DNA of 64,000 bases, from the NCBI RefSeq assembly GCF_026151205.1, contig NC_087075.1:10648303-10712302 (forward strand), in the 5' to 3' direction. The DNA comes from Bolinopsis microptera (lineage: Eukaryota; Ctenophora; Tentaculata; Lobata; Bolinopsidae). Below, in pieces: positions 1 to 13,500 of this stretch. The translations under genes were made by a program, and so were the position numbers. The notes beneath the pieces are model-generated. The model was not told where the DNA came from. It did no database searches and saw nothing but the letters and a program-made list of their open reading frames with translations. Positions within the stretch are counted from its first letter, which is position 1. Every line of letters starts with the position of its first letter.

Positions 1-71
1 CTACATATGCCTCATGATAATAATGTCGTATATTTTTAATTCTCTTTGCTGTATTGTATAATGTACTATTT

Positions 72-109
72 GTAAAAGTTTCAAATCAAATCAAATCAAA
101 TCAAATCAA
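72..109 (+). repeat. 3' tail of a non-LTR retrotransposon
   Basis: A short AAAGTTTC block is followed by five ATCAA-type pentamers. The same block and pentamers end the ORF1-bearing element near 21765-21784, so this is probably the 3' end of another copy of that family. The body of this copy would lie left of the window or is too decayed to see. Confidence 0.5.
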
Positions 110-892
110 CGTTTGTTTTATTTTGTTAAAAATTTGACAGTGGGACTGATAAACATTTTTTTTATATACAATAAAGTAATTCAAGTGTTGCAATTGGCAG
201 AGCACAATACAGAGGTAACGGAAATTGTCCACTGCTACCAATATTATATAATATGGAATATCAAAAATCAAATATATACACATCTACTCCATCATAGGGG
301 CAGGGATGAGGTTATAAGAGACTGATAAACATTGAACCTAAGAATATCCTTAATCTGGCCCCTGTATTGATGGCACATGACTGGCACTTGGCATAGCAGT
401 AATAAAATTTGATCTTTTGAAGCAACGCCTTTTCAACATTTTACAAATTCAAAATTGCAAAAATAACATTACATGTATCACTTTCTCGAGAAAGTTTCAC
501 TGAGGGAAAAGGAGTCTTAAGATCAAGTAGACCCATTCATTCACCATTAGTTTTTTGACGTATTAAGGATCTAAGGATAATATACCTATGAAACATTTTT
601 CTCAATACACAGGGCATCGAAGATACAATCAACATGGCAAAGGTAAATGTCCATTCGAAGATTTAAAATTTTGAGTATTAAGTTGTTGAAAATGTGAATG
701 ATCAAAAACAGTAACCAACAATGAACAAATCAAACTGCCAAATTAATTATTAAATAAAAGTTCTAGACAAGGGATAGTTAAAAACAACACCAAGTCTAAT
801 CTTTCCCCAAAGCAAATAACTAAATATCAAAAGTTCATTGTAATTTTTGTCAATATTTATTGTTTGCTCTAACCAGAGCCCTCTCGCTTGCA

Positions 893-990
893 GTAGCGCG
901 CGACCGTGGCAAGCTAAGGAGTATATTACTGGGCCGCGCTCAGCCTGTCATTCTGCCTAATCTCTATATGTTTATGAACATGATAGCCTG
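893..990 (-). repeat. Interspersed repeat R1, copy 1 (inverted)
   Basis: The reverse complement carries a TCATGTTCATAAACAT block, a TAGAGATT block and a GAATGACAGGCTGAGCGCGG block. The same blocks recur on the plus strand at 3283-3372 and 46507-46560. The left side begins with a small GC-rich hairpin, GCTTGC paired with GCAAGC. No coding frame is visible, and the family is not recognised. Confidence 0.5.
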
Positions 991-1416
991 AGGTCCCCAA
1001 GTAAGGAGTATATTCTACTTGTGAAACAAGCGCGTCACGCAGTACGCGTATACACATGGCTATGCATGAAATCTATTGTCATAAGCTAAATTTCGGAGAT
1101 AATACAGATCAAAAATATTATTCATATAAAGATTTTTTATAATTTTTCATAAATCATGCACAATCAGCGATAATATATTGCTTTGGGGTCTTCCTTTTCT
1201 CAGCTTGGTAAGTCCAGTGTATTGATGGCAAAAATGAGGTAAGAAAACGCTGGTCCGTCAACAGGACCCCTTAAAATATGTTCAATGTTTTTAACTTTCT
1301 CCACCGACTACGGGCCACTTTTTCTGACAATGGTTCAGCATTTGGCATTGCAGCGTTTATACAAGTTTTTGTCAGAGAATTACAAACATTTTGGACTAAT
1401 TATTCGCAACGTTTGT

Positions 1417-2047
1417 TAATTGACGATGTCAATTCATGGCAGCTCGGCGCGGCACAGTAGCGCATCGCGCTACAACAACGGGTGTTACTCTTGACGGATG
1501 GTACTTGTCTAAATTTTATCGAAGTAGAGCGCGACTCAGCGCGCTCCTAGCTTTCTTCTCGAAATATTGGCCAGAGGTATTTAATCATTCATTGTCATAC
1601 GTTGTATGACCAGCCGCGCACGAGTGCGCGGCTCCCCTGTATCGTAGAAATTCTATAGAGTGGGTTCCACCATATAGTGAAACGACCGTGGGGGTCACGA
1701 CGTGATACAAATCATCCAAAAGCTTTGTAAAGTTTTAAAATATTAAATAATTTACTACCAGACGCATACTATTCCATATTTGTATTTATAATTATATTCA
1801 TTAATTCCTCCAAAGTACTTGATTCACGATGTCAATCCTTCGCATCTCGCCGATCTGCATACGTGGTTGCGAGAAGAATTATTTGATGCGCGGCGCGACC
1901 CAGTAGTGCATCGCGCTACAATGAAATTGCTTGTCATACGTTGTATGACCCGCCGCGCACGAGTGCGCGGCTCCCCCTGTATCGCCGAAACTCTACAGGG
2001 GTTTCCACTATAGTGAAGCGACCGTAGGGTCACCACATGATACAAGA
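1417..2047. repeat. GC-rich mini-hairpin island, locus 1
   Basis: Short perfect inverted repeats with 2-4 nt loops stand in AT-rich DNA. Examples are AATTGAC-GAT-GTCAATT near 1417, GTCATAC-GTT-GTATGAC near 1594 and 1933, and CCGCGCAC-GA-GTGCGCGG near 1615 and 1951. Two longer modules end in GCATCGCGCTACAA, at 1417-1475 and 1823-1921. Two others end in a GTGATACAA motif, at 1590-1711 and 1930-2047. The same modules recur in another order and orientation at 40388-41285. Small ORFs here overlap on both strands and look incidental. Confidence 0.6.
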
Positions 2048-2159
2048 AATTGCTACATTACGTAAGCCAAGCTTCGCATACGAACATGTGTAATTTAATT
2101 ATGCATAATGACTTGAAAATTAGTGGAAGATGATTTTTAAAAACGTCTTATTTATAATT

Positions 2160-2479
2160 TAACGGGTGATACTCGTAAAATATTTGTTCCATATATTAGG
2201 ACCGTCGACGAGTCCAACTCGGCGCGCGTCCTAGTAGGTTATAAACCTACAAATATATAATATACTACATACTAGGCACTAGGGATATGTGCGCTTGTGG
2301 CTACTGGCTTGGTAAATCATAAATTTTCGATACATAGCTTGATACATACATATATAGCTTTATTATTGCAGTCTTACTTTATAAGATAACCTATGTTTGT
2401 AGGTTTACAACCTACCGCAAGACGCGCGCCGAGTTGGACTAATATATGGAACAGATATTATACGAGTATCACCCGTTAA
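2160..2479. mobile_element. Short inverted-repeat element with about 80-bp arms
   Basis: The left arm (2160-2252) starts AACGGGTGATACTCGT and ends in a palindrome around AGGTTATAAACCT. The right arm (2398-2479) is its inverted copy, ending in ACGAGTATCACCCGTT, but lacks about 15 bp around a GTCGAC palindrome. The arms enclose about 145 bp of AT-rich DNA. Solo arms occur at 3379-3470 and 40590-40756. The arrangement is that of a foldback or MITE-like element; no transposase is visible. Confidence 0.5.
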
Positions 2480-3282
2480 CTTGTTGTTCATTGTTAATGA
2501 ACTGGCCGACGGCCGTGACCTGGTGAGCGCTTTTTCGTAGCATTTCATGCCTCGGGACATAAGTACTTCGAAGAATGAAGAAATTTAGACAAGTAACATT
2601 AGTCATTGCAATTAATTGAAATTGTTAATCTTTCCGCGCTGCTCGGCGTGGTCCATATAATAATATTATAATTCGAAAGATTCTTTTTTACGACCGCCCA
2701 CGTGCAAATCAGACGAAAAATATGAACTTGCGTAGTAACCATGGTAACGAAGGTTATTACACGTGCACGTGCAATGATTTGTGATTGTTTTAACGTCATT
2801 TTGATCGGTTTTGTTGATCATATTACGCTGTGTTTATATTAGTAGAAACAATATTTAAATTGGCTGTATCTTCGGTTTTGTAGGATATTATTTGACGCGA
2901 TTTAAACTTACTAACAAAAAACACTATTAGCTTCCTCCCTGTGACCACGGGTTTTCTAGTAGTAATATAATACAGTGCATGGCGCATCTGATTGCCTATC
3001 TAACGAAGATCTTAGATCCCAGTAGTGCTAAGTGCAATGCACTAAAAATAGCGCTAACAAATCCGTCAATGTTACTTTGTGCTTTGAAGCTTTTGTAAAT
3101 TGTAAGGATTTGCTCAGTGCATGTAATGGGATAATATTTCGTTATAAGAAATTGATCAGATCCGTCAACAACTTATATCATGCATATTGCATAAGCTGTG
3201 GGAACGTTTTTCAATTTGAATTAACGTTAGATATAAATGCCATGCATATGATTGTGAATTGAACTAAATCTTAACTTACCTC

Positions 3283-3372
3283 AGGCTATCATGTTCATTA
3301 TGCATTATGATTAACATAATAGAGATTCGAATAGAGATTCGGCGGAATGACAGGCTGAGCGCGGCCCAGTAT
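3283..3372 (+). repeat. Interspersed repeat R1, copy 2
   Basis: It shares the TATCATGTTCAT block and the GGCGGAATGACAGGCTGAG block with copies at 893-990 and 46507-46560. It lies immediately before a solo hairpin arm at 3379-3470. Its boundaries are approximate. Confidence 0.45.
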
Positions 3373-3378
3373 AATCTT

Positions 3379-3470
3379 AACGGGTGATACTCGTAAAATA
3401 TTCGTTCCAAATATCAGGACCGTCGACGAGTCCAACTCGGCGCGCGTCCTGGTAGGTTATAAACCTACAA
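3379..3470 (+). repeat. Solo arm of the ACGGGTGATACTCGT hairpin element
   Basis: Nearly identical to 2160-2252: an ACGGGT-GAT-ACTCGT hairpin, a near-palindrome around GTCGAC, a GC-rich CTCGGCGCGCGTCC block and a terminal AGGTTATAAACCT palindrome. The DNA from 2480 to 3282 and from 3471 to 4218 holds no other feature I can support. Confidence 0.5.
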
Positions 3471-4218
3471 ACTAAATCAGTCGATTTAAAGTTATTATAA
3501 TTAACTATTAACTGTCATGCAACGTTAATATAATCGATATTTATTTCTATTGATTCACGTCTCACGATTAACAAAAATGGGGACTTTAGCTTTATCAGAA
3601 ACTGACAAAAAACAATGATCATTAGATCGAAATACGATCAGCTGACGTACTTTATATTGATAATAAACTATTTTAAAAGTATACATATTGTTCTGAGATT
3701 TTAATATAGTAAATACAAATGATAAATTTCAAGATCAATGGCTTTTAAACTTAAAGCACATGCATGATTGAACAAACAAAAAATAACTCCACACTGTACT
3801 ATATTGACATTGTGTAATGTGTATCAGCACTCCAATCGAAGTGATATTATGATATTGATTTTACATCCCAATTTCATCAGAAAGTCTTCCTATTCAATGT
3901 CTCGATCTGAAAGTTCTTTGAAAATCTCAGAAAGTCTTTGAATGGCTCATAAACTCTTGTTATTAGATTTTGTTAAGTCTAACAAGGACGGGTTGCTTTC
4001 GTTTCGAGTGTGGGCTGGGATTGTACGCACAAACGAACTCCCTGAAATTGGAAGGTCATTATTCATCAAGCAGTTATTATTAATTATTATATTTATACGG
4101 CAAAAGATGCACATCATTTTAGGGGTACCACTTTCGTAGATTATTTAATATTTACCTTTTGAAATCTTACTCAGTACTCATATCTGACATAGTGCTAAAT
4201 TCAAAATTTAATTTGATA

Positions 4219-5932
4219 CTAGGTAACTAACTTAAACAAAGAAAGCGGAATATCTGGGGCGGACGAGGGTTCAATGTATTGATCCCGAGATATCACGACT
4301 TGTTGATCCTGACCGTCATGATCTAATTCCCATGCCTTATAGTTGCACCTGTGAAAGTGAGCGTCAAAAATACCTAACATTGTTTGTATTAATTTTCGAC
4401 TTAAGCTTATTCTTAACTGGTTTGACTATCTGAGAAATAATCGATGAGCTTACAGTTATAATTATAGCTAGTACTAGTAGTAGGATAAGTAAGGTTATCT
4501 TTACCTGTCGGAAGTTTTTCTAGGTGTCTCAAGTTCTCCTCCAGCAGTAAAACACAATCTGGGAAATCTTGACTCTTGTTGAGACGATGGTTGAGATTGC
4601 GTTACTCTTGGCGGATTGATCCCTGATGAGTGTAATTCAAAAGTGGATGATCACGTCAAAACACGGTTAATGCTAATACTCATATAATATTACATGTAAA
4701 TCGACATGCACAGTGCCAGCATCATCAATATTTTGACGACCCTCATCTCCTTTGATTTTGATTTATCGGCGTGCGGTTTGAATAAGCGGGGAATGTTTCG
4801 TAACTTGTCACTTGCAAGATCAAAGATGAATCAATGATTTAATATTACTCTATATGCGGCGGTTGGAAAATTGTTTGTAAGACGCTTTGAATGACCACAT
4901 TTAAAACCATTGTTATGCTGATTTTACATTTTCCAGTCGGAATGTCTCATTGCGGTCCGTCAAATTCCATGTTTTTCACAATTTATTCAGATTTAAATAT
5001 CTAAACTTAAAGTGAGGAAAAAAAATGATAAGCACACAAGTGACAAACGAATTAATTTTAAGCAGCTAATTTTTACATAATGAAATCGCAAATCAAACTG
5101 TTTATACTTGAAATCTTAAAAAGTTTGCAGTAACTAGTGGTTTAGAAAGAAAGATCTAGAAAAAAAGATCAACTGTACCTGTTTTGGAACGTTGTATTTT
5201 ATCCTCTGGAATTGTTGGTAGTTCAATAACTGTTGCCTGGTCCCATTTATATTTGTGAATTTTAAATCTGGTGTCCTGTATTAAAAAGAATCAACAAAAA
5301 GAAAATAGTTAACATGTTTTGTTGCGAAGAAAGTTCTAGCAAAAGGACCACATCAATATTTATAGAAAACTTCGAAAGAAAACAAAAGAAAGAAACAAGG
5401 GTTCACAACCAACAACTTTCGCGTACGTTAAACTTGCGTTTTTCCTTTTCCCGGTTCCCTTCTTTTCTCCAGGGATTCGTCCGAGACCGGTTGCTTCTAA
5501 CAACAAGTCTTAATTGCTCTTTAAAGAACAGAAGTTCTAGGTTCCTCTCCATCTTCTCAGTCGGATCCTCCGTCGGAGGAACACATGAAGACGTCATAAT
5601 AACGTTTCCCAGAAGTCTCGATTTTGTTAAAATACAGTGTACAGAAGGTGTTACAATTTTCAAAAGTCTTGAACTCGTTGGTTTGAAATACAGAATATCT
5701 TTTAGTTCTTTCCACCGTATATCTTTATCTATTTACACAAATACAAGCTTAAGAAGACCTACGCCCGAAATAATTTTCCGATATAATCGATTTCAGATCC
5801 GTCACCAATCTCAACAACCACAAAAAGCTATAACTCAAACCGGAAACCAACAGCAATAAAAGGACAATGCGACTTATCCAGCTCCACACGTGACACGACA
5901 AATTATCAATAAGTCGTTTCTTAACCGTTATA
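4219..5932 (-). CDS. Uncharacterised, probably single-pass membrane protein (3' part of gene)
   Basis: Not recognised. Three minus-strand exons fit together in phase: 5179-5275, 4505-4622 and 4219-4348 (stop 4219-4221), each with an AG acceptor and the first two with GT donors. They encode a hydrophilic tail rich in Pro, Gln and Ser, ending ...DIPLSLFKLVT. Two more candidate exons lie upstream. Exon 5427-5728 ends at a phase-0 GTACGC donor. Exon 5763-5932 encodes a hydrophobic stretch (RIVLLLLLVSGLSYSFLWLL) that would be a membrane segment. These two are in phase, but the implied intron is only 34 bp, so that junction is doubtful. No start codon was found and the 5' end is unknown. The plus-strand ORF at 5314-5859 is a shadow. 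The membrane segment recalls the first segment of DEG/ENaC channels, but no second segment exists, so I do not assign a family. Confidence 0.45.
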
Positions 5933-7595
5933 CTGTTGTACAAACCGTGCAACAGTCCGAATCATTTAAACTAACAACAATCGGAATAACAAAGCACGCT
6001 AAGTGCCAATCACATAGTGAGGGAGACGACACCACTAAGGCTGCTTGTTGGGAAAGAAGTGCATGTAAAAATTATTACATAACGTTAAAAGTAATGTGTT
6101 AGAGTTAGACAACGAGTTGCGGCGGGAGTTAATTAACGGAATAACATTTTGAGGATTTATCACTATCAGTTACAGATGTGAATATCTTTAACATCTATAA
6201 CTATAGATGTTAGAGATATACAAAAAACGCACGAAAAAAAAACCTAATGGTACGGTTATCTTACAGTTATATGTTATTAAATAACACTGTATGTCATGCA
6301 GTGTATATAAAAGCAGTGGTCTGTTTGGTTTTCAGCTTTACAACATGTAATCGTGTTAATGTTATCGGCAGCCTGTTATCTATTTGGATTATACATAGAA
6401 AGAGATAATACGGTTTAGAATCGATGACCTCAATCCGAAAAAATTACTTTTTACAGGACGGCACGAAACAGCACAGCACAAAAGGATCCCTGGACACGAC
6501 TCACTCACTCAGCACAATTTTGGGTTCGACACAAAAACTTAAACTAAAAGACATGGCATGGCACGACGAAATCCTTAGACGCCATCAATTTCATCACGCC
6601 AATCGCGGACATTGAATAAACCGTAACGTTGTATAGTTCACCTTGACACACGCTGCAACCCCTTATCATACTCTGCATACCCCGCGCCACCTCTCAGGCG
6701 CGCCACCTCTCAGCCACCACTCGTAGGTACGTGGGAACTCGAGTAGTAAGACTAAGAAGAGTTTAAAATGTTCTAGAATCTTTCTTGCTGAATGAATTAA
6801 CTCTATTTATTGGAGACTATTTTCACTACTAGTACTAACTAAAACCGTCTTTCAAAAGCTCAATATGCTTGTCGTAGCGGTAAAACGATGACTATGGTCA
6901 CAAATTTCAATTTTTTGACGTAAACGTCCTGTATGTAGTAGAAATAAAACCATTTTATCTTGTATAAAATTAAAACCTATCGCAATTTTTTATTACTTCT
7001 TAAAAAATGGGTTTATATTTTAAACTAAAATTTAAATTCAACCAAATCGGTTACGTGTTTGTATAACTGTAAAAATTAGCAAACTCAAGAAAACCGTTAT
7101 AATGATAATAATATCCTTGCCTAAATCTTGTTGGAAATCTAAATGAGAATAAAACATACATAAAACGTAATAATTTCATTTGATCAGCATGATTTGAACA
7201 AGATTTTATTTGTCTTATCAAATCTGCACCAAATAATACCGTTCCACATTAACCACAGCTTAATGTAATAGTCTTCACATACAATAACATTGGCTACCTT
7301 GATTCTTAATTGTAAAATATCTTTACAGTTTAATCTAGATAAAAATCATGAAATGATAACCTCTACAAGGGCGACCTAACAGATAAAAAAACATTATTAC
7401 ATACTAATGAAACGGAAATTCCTAAGCTAAATCCGGTTTCAAAATTGACCAACCCTTCTTTGTTTACAGGTCAACTTGTTCATGCCAAAACCACACAACT
7501 TTATTATGTTGTCCTATACCCAATCAAATAGTTAACCTAATCACTTAATAAACTAGCTAATTACCCGATTAACAAGTCAATCTACCACGTACTAG
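5933..7595. other. Intergenic region between two minus-strand genes
   Basis: AT-rich, with no supported gene. A TATATAAAAG box on the plus strand near 6303 is followed only by very short frames. A reverse-strand AATAAA at 7500-7505, about 90 bp past the NPC1 stop, could serve as that gene's polyadenylation signal. Confidence 0.4.
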
Positions 7596-10500
7596 TTAAT
7601 CGCCAAGGAATCCTAAAAATGCGGGTAAAAATATAATGGTATGTGCCACACACAAAACATTAATTGTAAAGAACATTTTGAAATAAAAGATAACAAAAAG
7701 CTGGGATTTAGCGGCCGCAAGAACTATCACCCCAACAAAGTTCGTCATGGCAATCCCACTTACAATAGCAGGTCCAGTCTTTCTCACCGCACTTCTAGCC
7801 TTCTTCATCCTCCCCACCTCTTTGCTCATAGTATACGCTTGTACAATATTAGCTGAAAACTCCACAGCAATTCCAACTGACATGAGAAGGTTAACCAGAG
7901 ATAAGGCATTTAGAGGGATATCCAGGTACACCATGCTCCCGATCATATCCACTGTGCACATTGTTACAGACAGCATCACACACAGTGCCGCATGGACCTG
8001 GAACCCTAGCAGCACTAATGCGACTATGAAAGTAGCTATTACAGTGACCACCAGATTAACCGCGCATTCACGCACGATAGTATCGTACTGCTCGTAGTAC
8101 GGGTAGAAAGAAGAGTAAGCGTACACTTGGATGATGTCATTGTTAGCGTTCACCTCGTCTGCAATCACCAGGGCTTGTTGTCGGGCGGTGATGAAGTCGT
8201 GAGATGTGGAGAGTCTGCCGTGGGAGGAAGTGAAGCGACCAGAGATAACGGATCTGTTTGAGGAGGAGAACTTGACGCTGTTGGAGTGGGAGACTGCTCC
8301 ACCTGGGGGAGGGAGGCGGTGTTAATTATATAATACCACTTTAACATGTACAATTAATAAACTAACCAATTAAATGGGCACCTTGCAAGAGTGAACTATT
8401 CGGGTGGTTCAAATATTTTACTGTCACTGAAAGAGAAACAAAATATTGTTACCTTTAGAACACCCAGACCCATCTGTTCTAGGAACATCAGATATGAACC
8501 ACTGCATGTACTTATACTTTGTTTCATCAGTCAGACTATCTCTATCACACTCCCCACAACCCTCTCTCTCCTCTATCGACGGACAGAACTGGTCCCCTTA
8601 TTCCAGCAACATGGATCTGATTCCAGCCAGTTTTCACTGAACACTTGCATGAATGAGCTTCCCTTACCGGTGATATACTGAAAATCTACTGAATCTCCGT
8701 ATTTATTGATAGTTCTGAGTAACGAGTCTGTGTTTGAGATTAGCTCTCCGTATGTTTTATCTTCGTATACATCTAAAGGTGAGCCGTCTTTAGATTTAAA
8801 AACAAAAGACATTCCAGGTCCTATCCTATAGTCATTGTAGGCGATGTGGTAATAGTCGAGAAGATACGAGTCACTGGGTAGAGCCATGGTAGGTTCTAGA
8901 CCTAATTTGAGGTCCGGTATCAACATGACGTTAGCAATTGTGAAACAGCCGAAGAAGATGAGGATAAACGCAGGGATCCATTTGTTGTAAAGCAGATATT
9001 TGGACCAGTATTCTTCAATAAACCATCTTGTGGGACCTCTGTCGGCTTGGCTCAGTTCAGTTTTTACGCAGCATAGCACATCGAGCCTGGACAATTTGAA
9101 ATGATTTCAACCGATAGACAAATTAGATTAAAGTTCCAGAATAATCTATGTGATGAGTTGTTCACATGCTCCAAAATCGCATCATTAATATTAATTTTGT
9201 AAATAGTGTATTGTAAAATAATTTTGTAAATAGTGCCTGACACACAACCTATGTGATCTAATAAACCACTGAGGTCACAGCCAGATCACTATTGACCTAC
9301 TTGGCAATGTGAATTATTTACCTGCCGCTGAGCTGCCTCTTGAGATCCAAACGTATAAGAATCAAGAACACAGTGCTCTGTAAGATAAAGTTCATAAGCA
9401 GAGCAATGGTAGCGTTGTAGGCAAAGTTCTGGACAGAGGGCATGAAGGAGAGAGACCCAAGAGCGAATGCTACCTGAATGAAGGGCAGATTAGATACGAT
9501 AAATTTAAAATTTCAGAGAATTAGAGATTAGATAAGATACACAAATCGGATTACCCGTTCAAAAATATCTATCAAAGTCAACGCGTTCTTTGAATCGTAG
9601 ATCATACGTAACGGCGGATTTCAATTTAAGTTACCCGATCAAATGGCAATCACTAAATGTTAAAACGTATAAAATAAAGTTAGAAAACTTACCATCTGAC
9701 AGAGTGAACTGAGGATCATGGCAGGGAACACATCCCTCATCATTGAGCTCAAGATCCCTCTAATAGCTGTAGAGTTGAGGGTCTCATCCCGCTCTATCTT
9801 CTCGCTGATTATCCGCTGTATTCCCTGTTACAATTACTGTTGTTAGGTCGGGCAGATTGAGACTCAGAAGTTTACTGACGCCCGAAGTCATCGCCTATTT
9901 TGTTTTAATGGATTAAATGTCAAAGATGTTCACGTGTAAAATAGAGAATTTTAAAAATTACGTTTCCTTAAAACGGGTTTGTAGGAAGAAAGTCTAGACC
10001 TTTTTATCTGAGAATCACACAAACCTGCACCATGATGTAAACATTGTCCACTCCGACAGCTAAAATCAAGAAGGGTATAACTTCAACAACTATCAGTGTA
10101 GTAGGGAGTCCAGCGTAGGACGTCGCGCCCAGAGCACTCACCACGCTTACCAGTACTATGACGACGCCTCCCACCCCTAGCAACGCCTGGGATTGGTTTG
10201 ATTTTTGCACGTGGGACTTATGAGCGGTTCTGATTGGTTGGTAGTTATAGCTGCTTTGGGAATGACCACGCTGCAAGGGGGGTTCTATTGCACGTTAAAG
10301 AGTGAATTTTACATGCAATAAAACCATGCAGATAGCAGGATCAGCCGTGCAAAAATTAACACATTATGCAATAATAAAAAGACGAAATTTATCAAAATGG
10401 GTTTTTTAACATGTTTTATAACTCAGCTCCTACCTTTGAGTTGAGTAGGCAACCTTTAAAGGAACAGTCAATGTCCCCGAGTGTTATTCCTACATACACG

Positions 10501-13500
10501 AACATTAGAATGTAACTCAGCACAATAGTAAAGATATCCGCGTGAGAGGCCCTGTTTATCTCGTCCTGGGAGAATGTTGAGGTTATTGAGGTTACTGAGG
10601 TTATTATAGAGTTTATTGAGGTTGTAGTTGAGGTTAATGATAATGAAAATGTGGGAGACTGGAGTGTCTTGTAGATTTGTCTGTTAGAGCTTAAACAGAT
10701 GAATGTAACATGTGCAATGCGCATGACTATATTTATACTACTGATAACGTTACACAACTGATGACGTCATACCTCTAAAGCCCTGTCAGTACTAAACGTT
10801 ATCTTCAGATCAGTTCTTCTTCCCGTCTCCTCTAACAAGTACTCCTTCATAGCTGTCTCCCACTTCAAGATATTATCTAGTTTCGTGTCTGATCCGTCTA
10901 GAGCGAAAGTAACCGCCAGTAGGGTTGAGTCCATGTAGTCGAGATCCTTAGCGTCGTAACCACCCAGTACGATGTTAGTAGCAGAGGGTCCCCGGAATGA
11001 GGCTAGACATTCCGGTAAAGCTGTAGCTTCTGCACATAACTCCATTCTGAGAGAGGTATGAGTTATCACTACAACAGTTATCATTCTACACGAGCTTGCT
11101 GCTAGCATTGTTGTTCGAGCAAGGTTCTTTTATCAAATTAGCATGTTTTGATAAGGTGATAAGTATAACTCAGATAAGGTACGGATAAACCTACCTCTTG
11201 ATATACTCGGTAGGGTTATCCAGAATGTTTCTATCGTTATCCATCCACTGGAAGACAGACAGAGTAGCACAATCCTCTCTTGGGTTGGTCTTGTTGAATT
11301 CTCCGAGCGGCTTGTAGCACAAGTCCGAGTATGATACTTCACCCACTGTAAAGGTTGTTTGTTAAACTAAACAAATTTTAAGTTAGCGGTTAAAGTATAG
11401 TAACCATAACTAATCGTTGTTGATTGCTGCTCTTATTGATGATGCAATTTCCAAGATACAGGGACAGCAATGAGCTTGATTCCTTAAAGGGACAAAAGTA
11501 GAACGTACCTTTTAGAGACTCGATAGCAACCATCATGTCGTAAGTTTGTTTCATTATATCGGGGTTAAAGATTCCGTTAACAACTTTATTGTTAACTCCG
11601 AATGTTGAGGGTGATCTCTCTTTGATTACCATCTGAAAGGGAACAAAAACTTTAAACTTAGATTAAGAGAATGTTCCGTGTGAGAATGAATTTAATTATC
11701 TTATCAATGGGTATCTTATCAGTAGGGCGATCTATGAATATTGACTATCATGAATAATGAATATTTGTTTTCTGAGCTTTGAAAATGAGTTATTAAAAGG
11801 GTGAAGGTGAGCAGAAAATGAACAAAAAGGAGAAATATAAACTTTGAGATTACCTGACAAGTACGATACGTAGTTCCAAACTGACTGTCAAAGTCAATCT
11901 TCTGCATCCTACTGATACTGTCTTTTGAAGTCCACAGTTCCACTGGATCCGTCGTGATCCTGAAACAGAAGATTATGTGAATCACTCTCGTGAGATTTGT
12001 ATTAAGAGATTGATATTTAACCGGGGGGGGGGGGGGGGGGGGGGGTGCAGGTACTTTTTTGATGGAACATAACCCTAAAAGTACCCGAGGGGTGGGTGGG
12101 TGTTTATTGAAATTTTCGAAAAGTATCATGGTACTTTTTTTGTCCCAAAAAAAAAGAATTGGTACCCCAAAACATGATTATAAAAGTACATGGTACTTTT
12201 TCATTACCAAAATGTTAGAATTGGGTTTTTCTGAAATTATACCTAGCTTGTTGTAGATCTAATTGGGTTTTTCTGACATTATACCTAGCTTGTTGTAGAT
12301 CTAATTGGGGTTTTCTGAAATTATACCTAGCTTGTCGTAGATCTAATTGGGTTTTTCTGAAATTCCCGAAATTATACCTAGCTTGTTGTAGATCTAATTG
12401 GGTTTTTCTGAAATTATACCTAGCTTGTTGTAGATCTAATTGGGGTTTTCTGAAATTATACCTAGCTCGGTGTAGATCTAATTGGGTTTTTCTGAAATTA
12501 TACCTAGCTTGTTGTAGATCTAATTGGGTTTTTCTGAAATTATACCTAGCTCGGTGTAGATCTAATTGGGTTTTTCTGAAATGATACCTTCCCCCTTTAG
12601 ATATAATTGCAATTTCTGTAGCGGAAAACCTTAAAAAACCTTAAATTTGCACTTTATTGCATTACGTTTGTCCAAACTTTCGCACTGTGGACCTTAAAAA
12701 ACCTTGAATTTAACTGTTTTGGACCTTAAAAATGGGTCAAAAGGGGCCCTAAAAGATGTGAAAAAACCTTAAAAATGACTCTCAAAAATGCCGGCAACCC
12801 TGCTCACAAGTCACATCGAGGTGTCAGAACATCTTCAGTTTAGGAAAACTGATAAACAGGAATTTTTTTAAAAAAAGGAGGGGGTGGGGGGTCATTCGGG
12901 AAAATTTCGAAAAGTACCGTGGTACTTTTTTGAAATTTCGAAAAGTACCGTGGTACTTTTTTGTTATTCCATTCGTGAAGGAGGTGGGTGGGTGGTTTTT
13001 TTCAGAAATTTCGAAAAGTCAGCATTTGTTCCATCAAAAAAGTACCTGCACCCCCCCCCCCCCCCCCCCCCCAATTTAACTGATTAGGTTTTATGAAATT
13101 ATAATTTAGCACTAAGATTAACATTAGATATCGATCTCTAGTGTTTATAATAATAAAGATTATTTTATAAAACAACTAACTAACTAATGTTAATTAATGC
13201 TAATTAATACAATGGTTGACTGACCTGAAGTTGTACCAGCCCCCACAGCATACACCAGCCAGAATGAAACATACTACCAGCACGATGTACCAGTAATCAA
13301 ACACCAAATTGGACCAACAGTCACCTGTTTTGGCAATCAGTTAGATATTATATTATTATCCCAAATAATATTATATTATTAGCTCAAACGTAAACAAAGA
13401 AATCAGTTCGAATTGTTAAGTTGTACTTAGATTAGTTTGGCGAGGGCACTTTAGATTGTTTATCGAATCTTTGCTTAAATTATTCCCTAGCCAAATATCA

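Noticed and set aside
1819-2045. Overlapping 64- and 73-residue frames in the hairpin island
   Set aside because: They cross several perfect hairpins on opposite strands and are not preserved in the second copy at 40.9 kb.
2160-2252. Hammerhead or other self-cleaving ribozyme
   Set aside because: The compact GC stems and a GACGAGTCC phrase prompted the idea, but the CTGATGA and GAAA core was not found on either strand.
5314-5859. 181-residue plus-strand protein
   Set aside because: It overlaps minus-strand exons that join in phase, starts inside no recognisable promoter context and shows no domain; judged a shadow frame.
5763-5932. DEG/ENaC sodium channel
   Set aside because: The hydrophobic segment is suggestive, but there is no Cys-rich loop pattern and no second membrane segment in the downstream exons.
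6303-6420. TATA box with a plus-strand gene
   Set aside because: The following frames are under 70 residues, unconserved in appearance and lack splice-compatible continuations.
10187-10276. Extra 30 residues at the start of an NPC1 sterol-sensing exon
   Set aside because: An internal acceptor before GCGTTGCTAGG gives a direct match to the family (SK-ALLGVGG), so the upstream open part is taken as intron.
12210-12590. CRISPR-like array
   Set aside because: The units are contiguous and nearly identical, with no unique spacers, and the setting is an animal intron.
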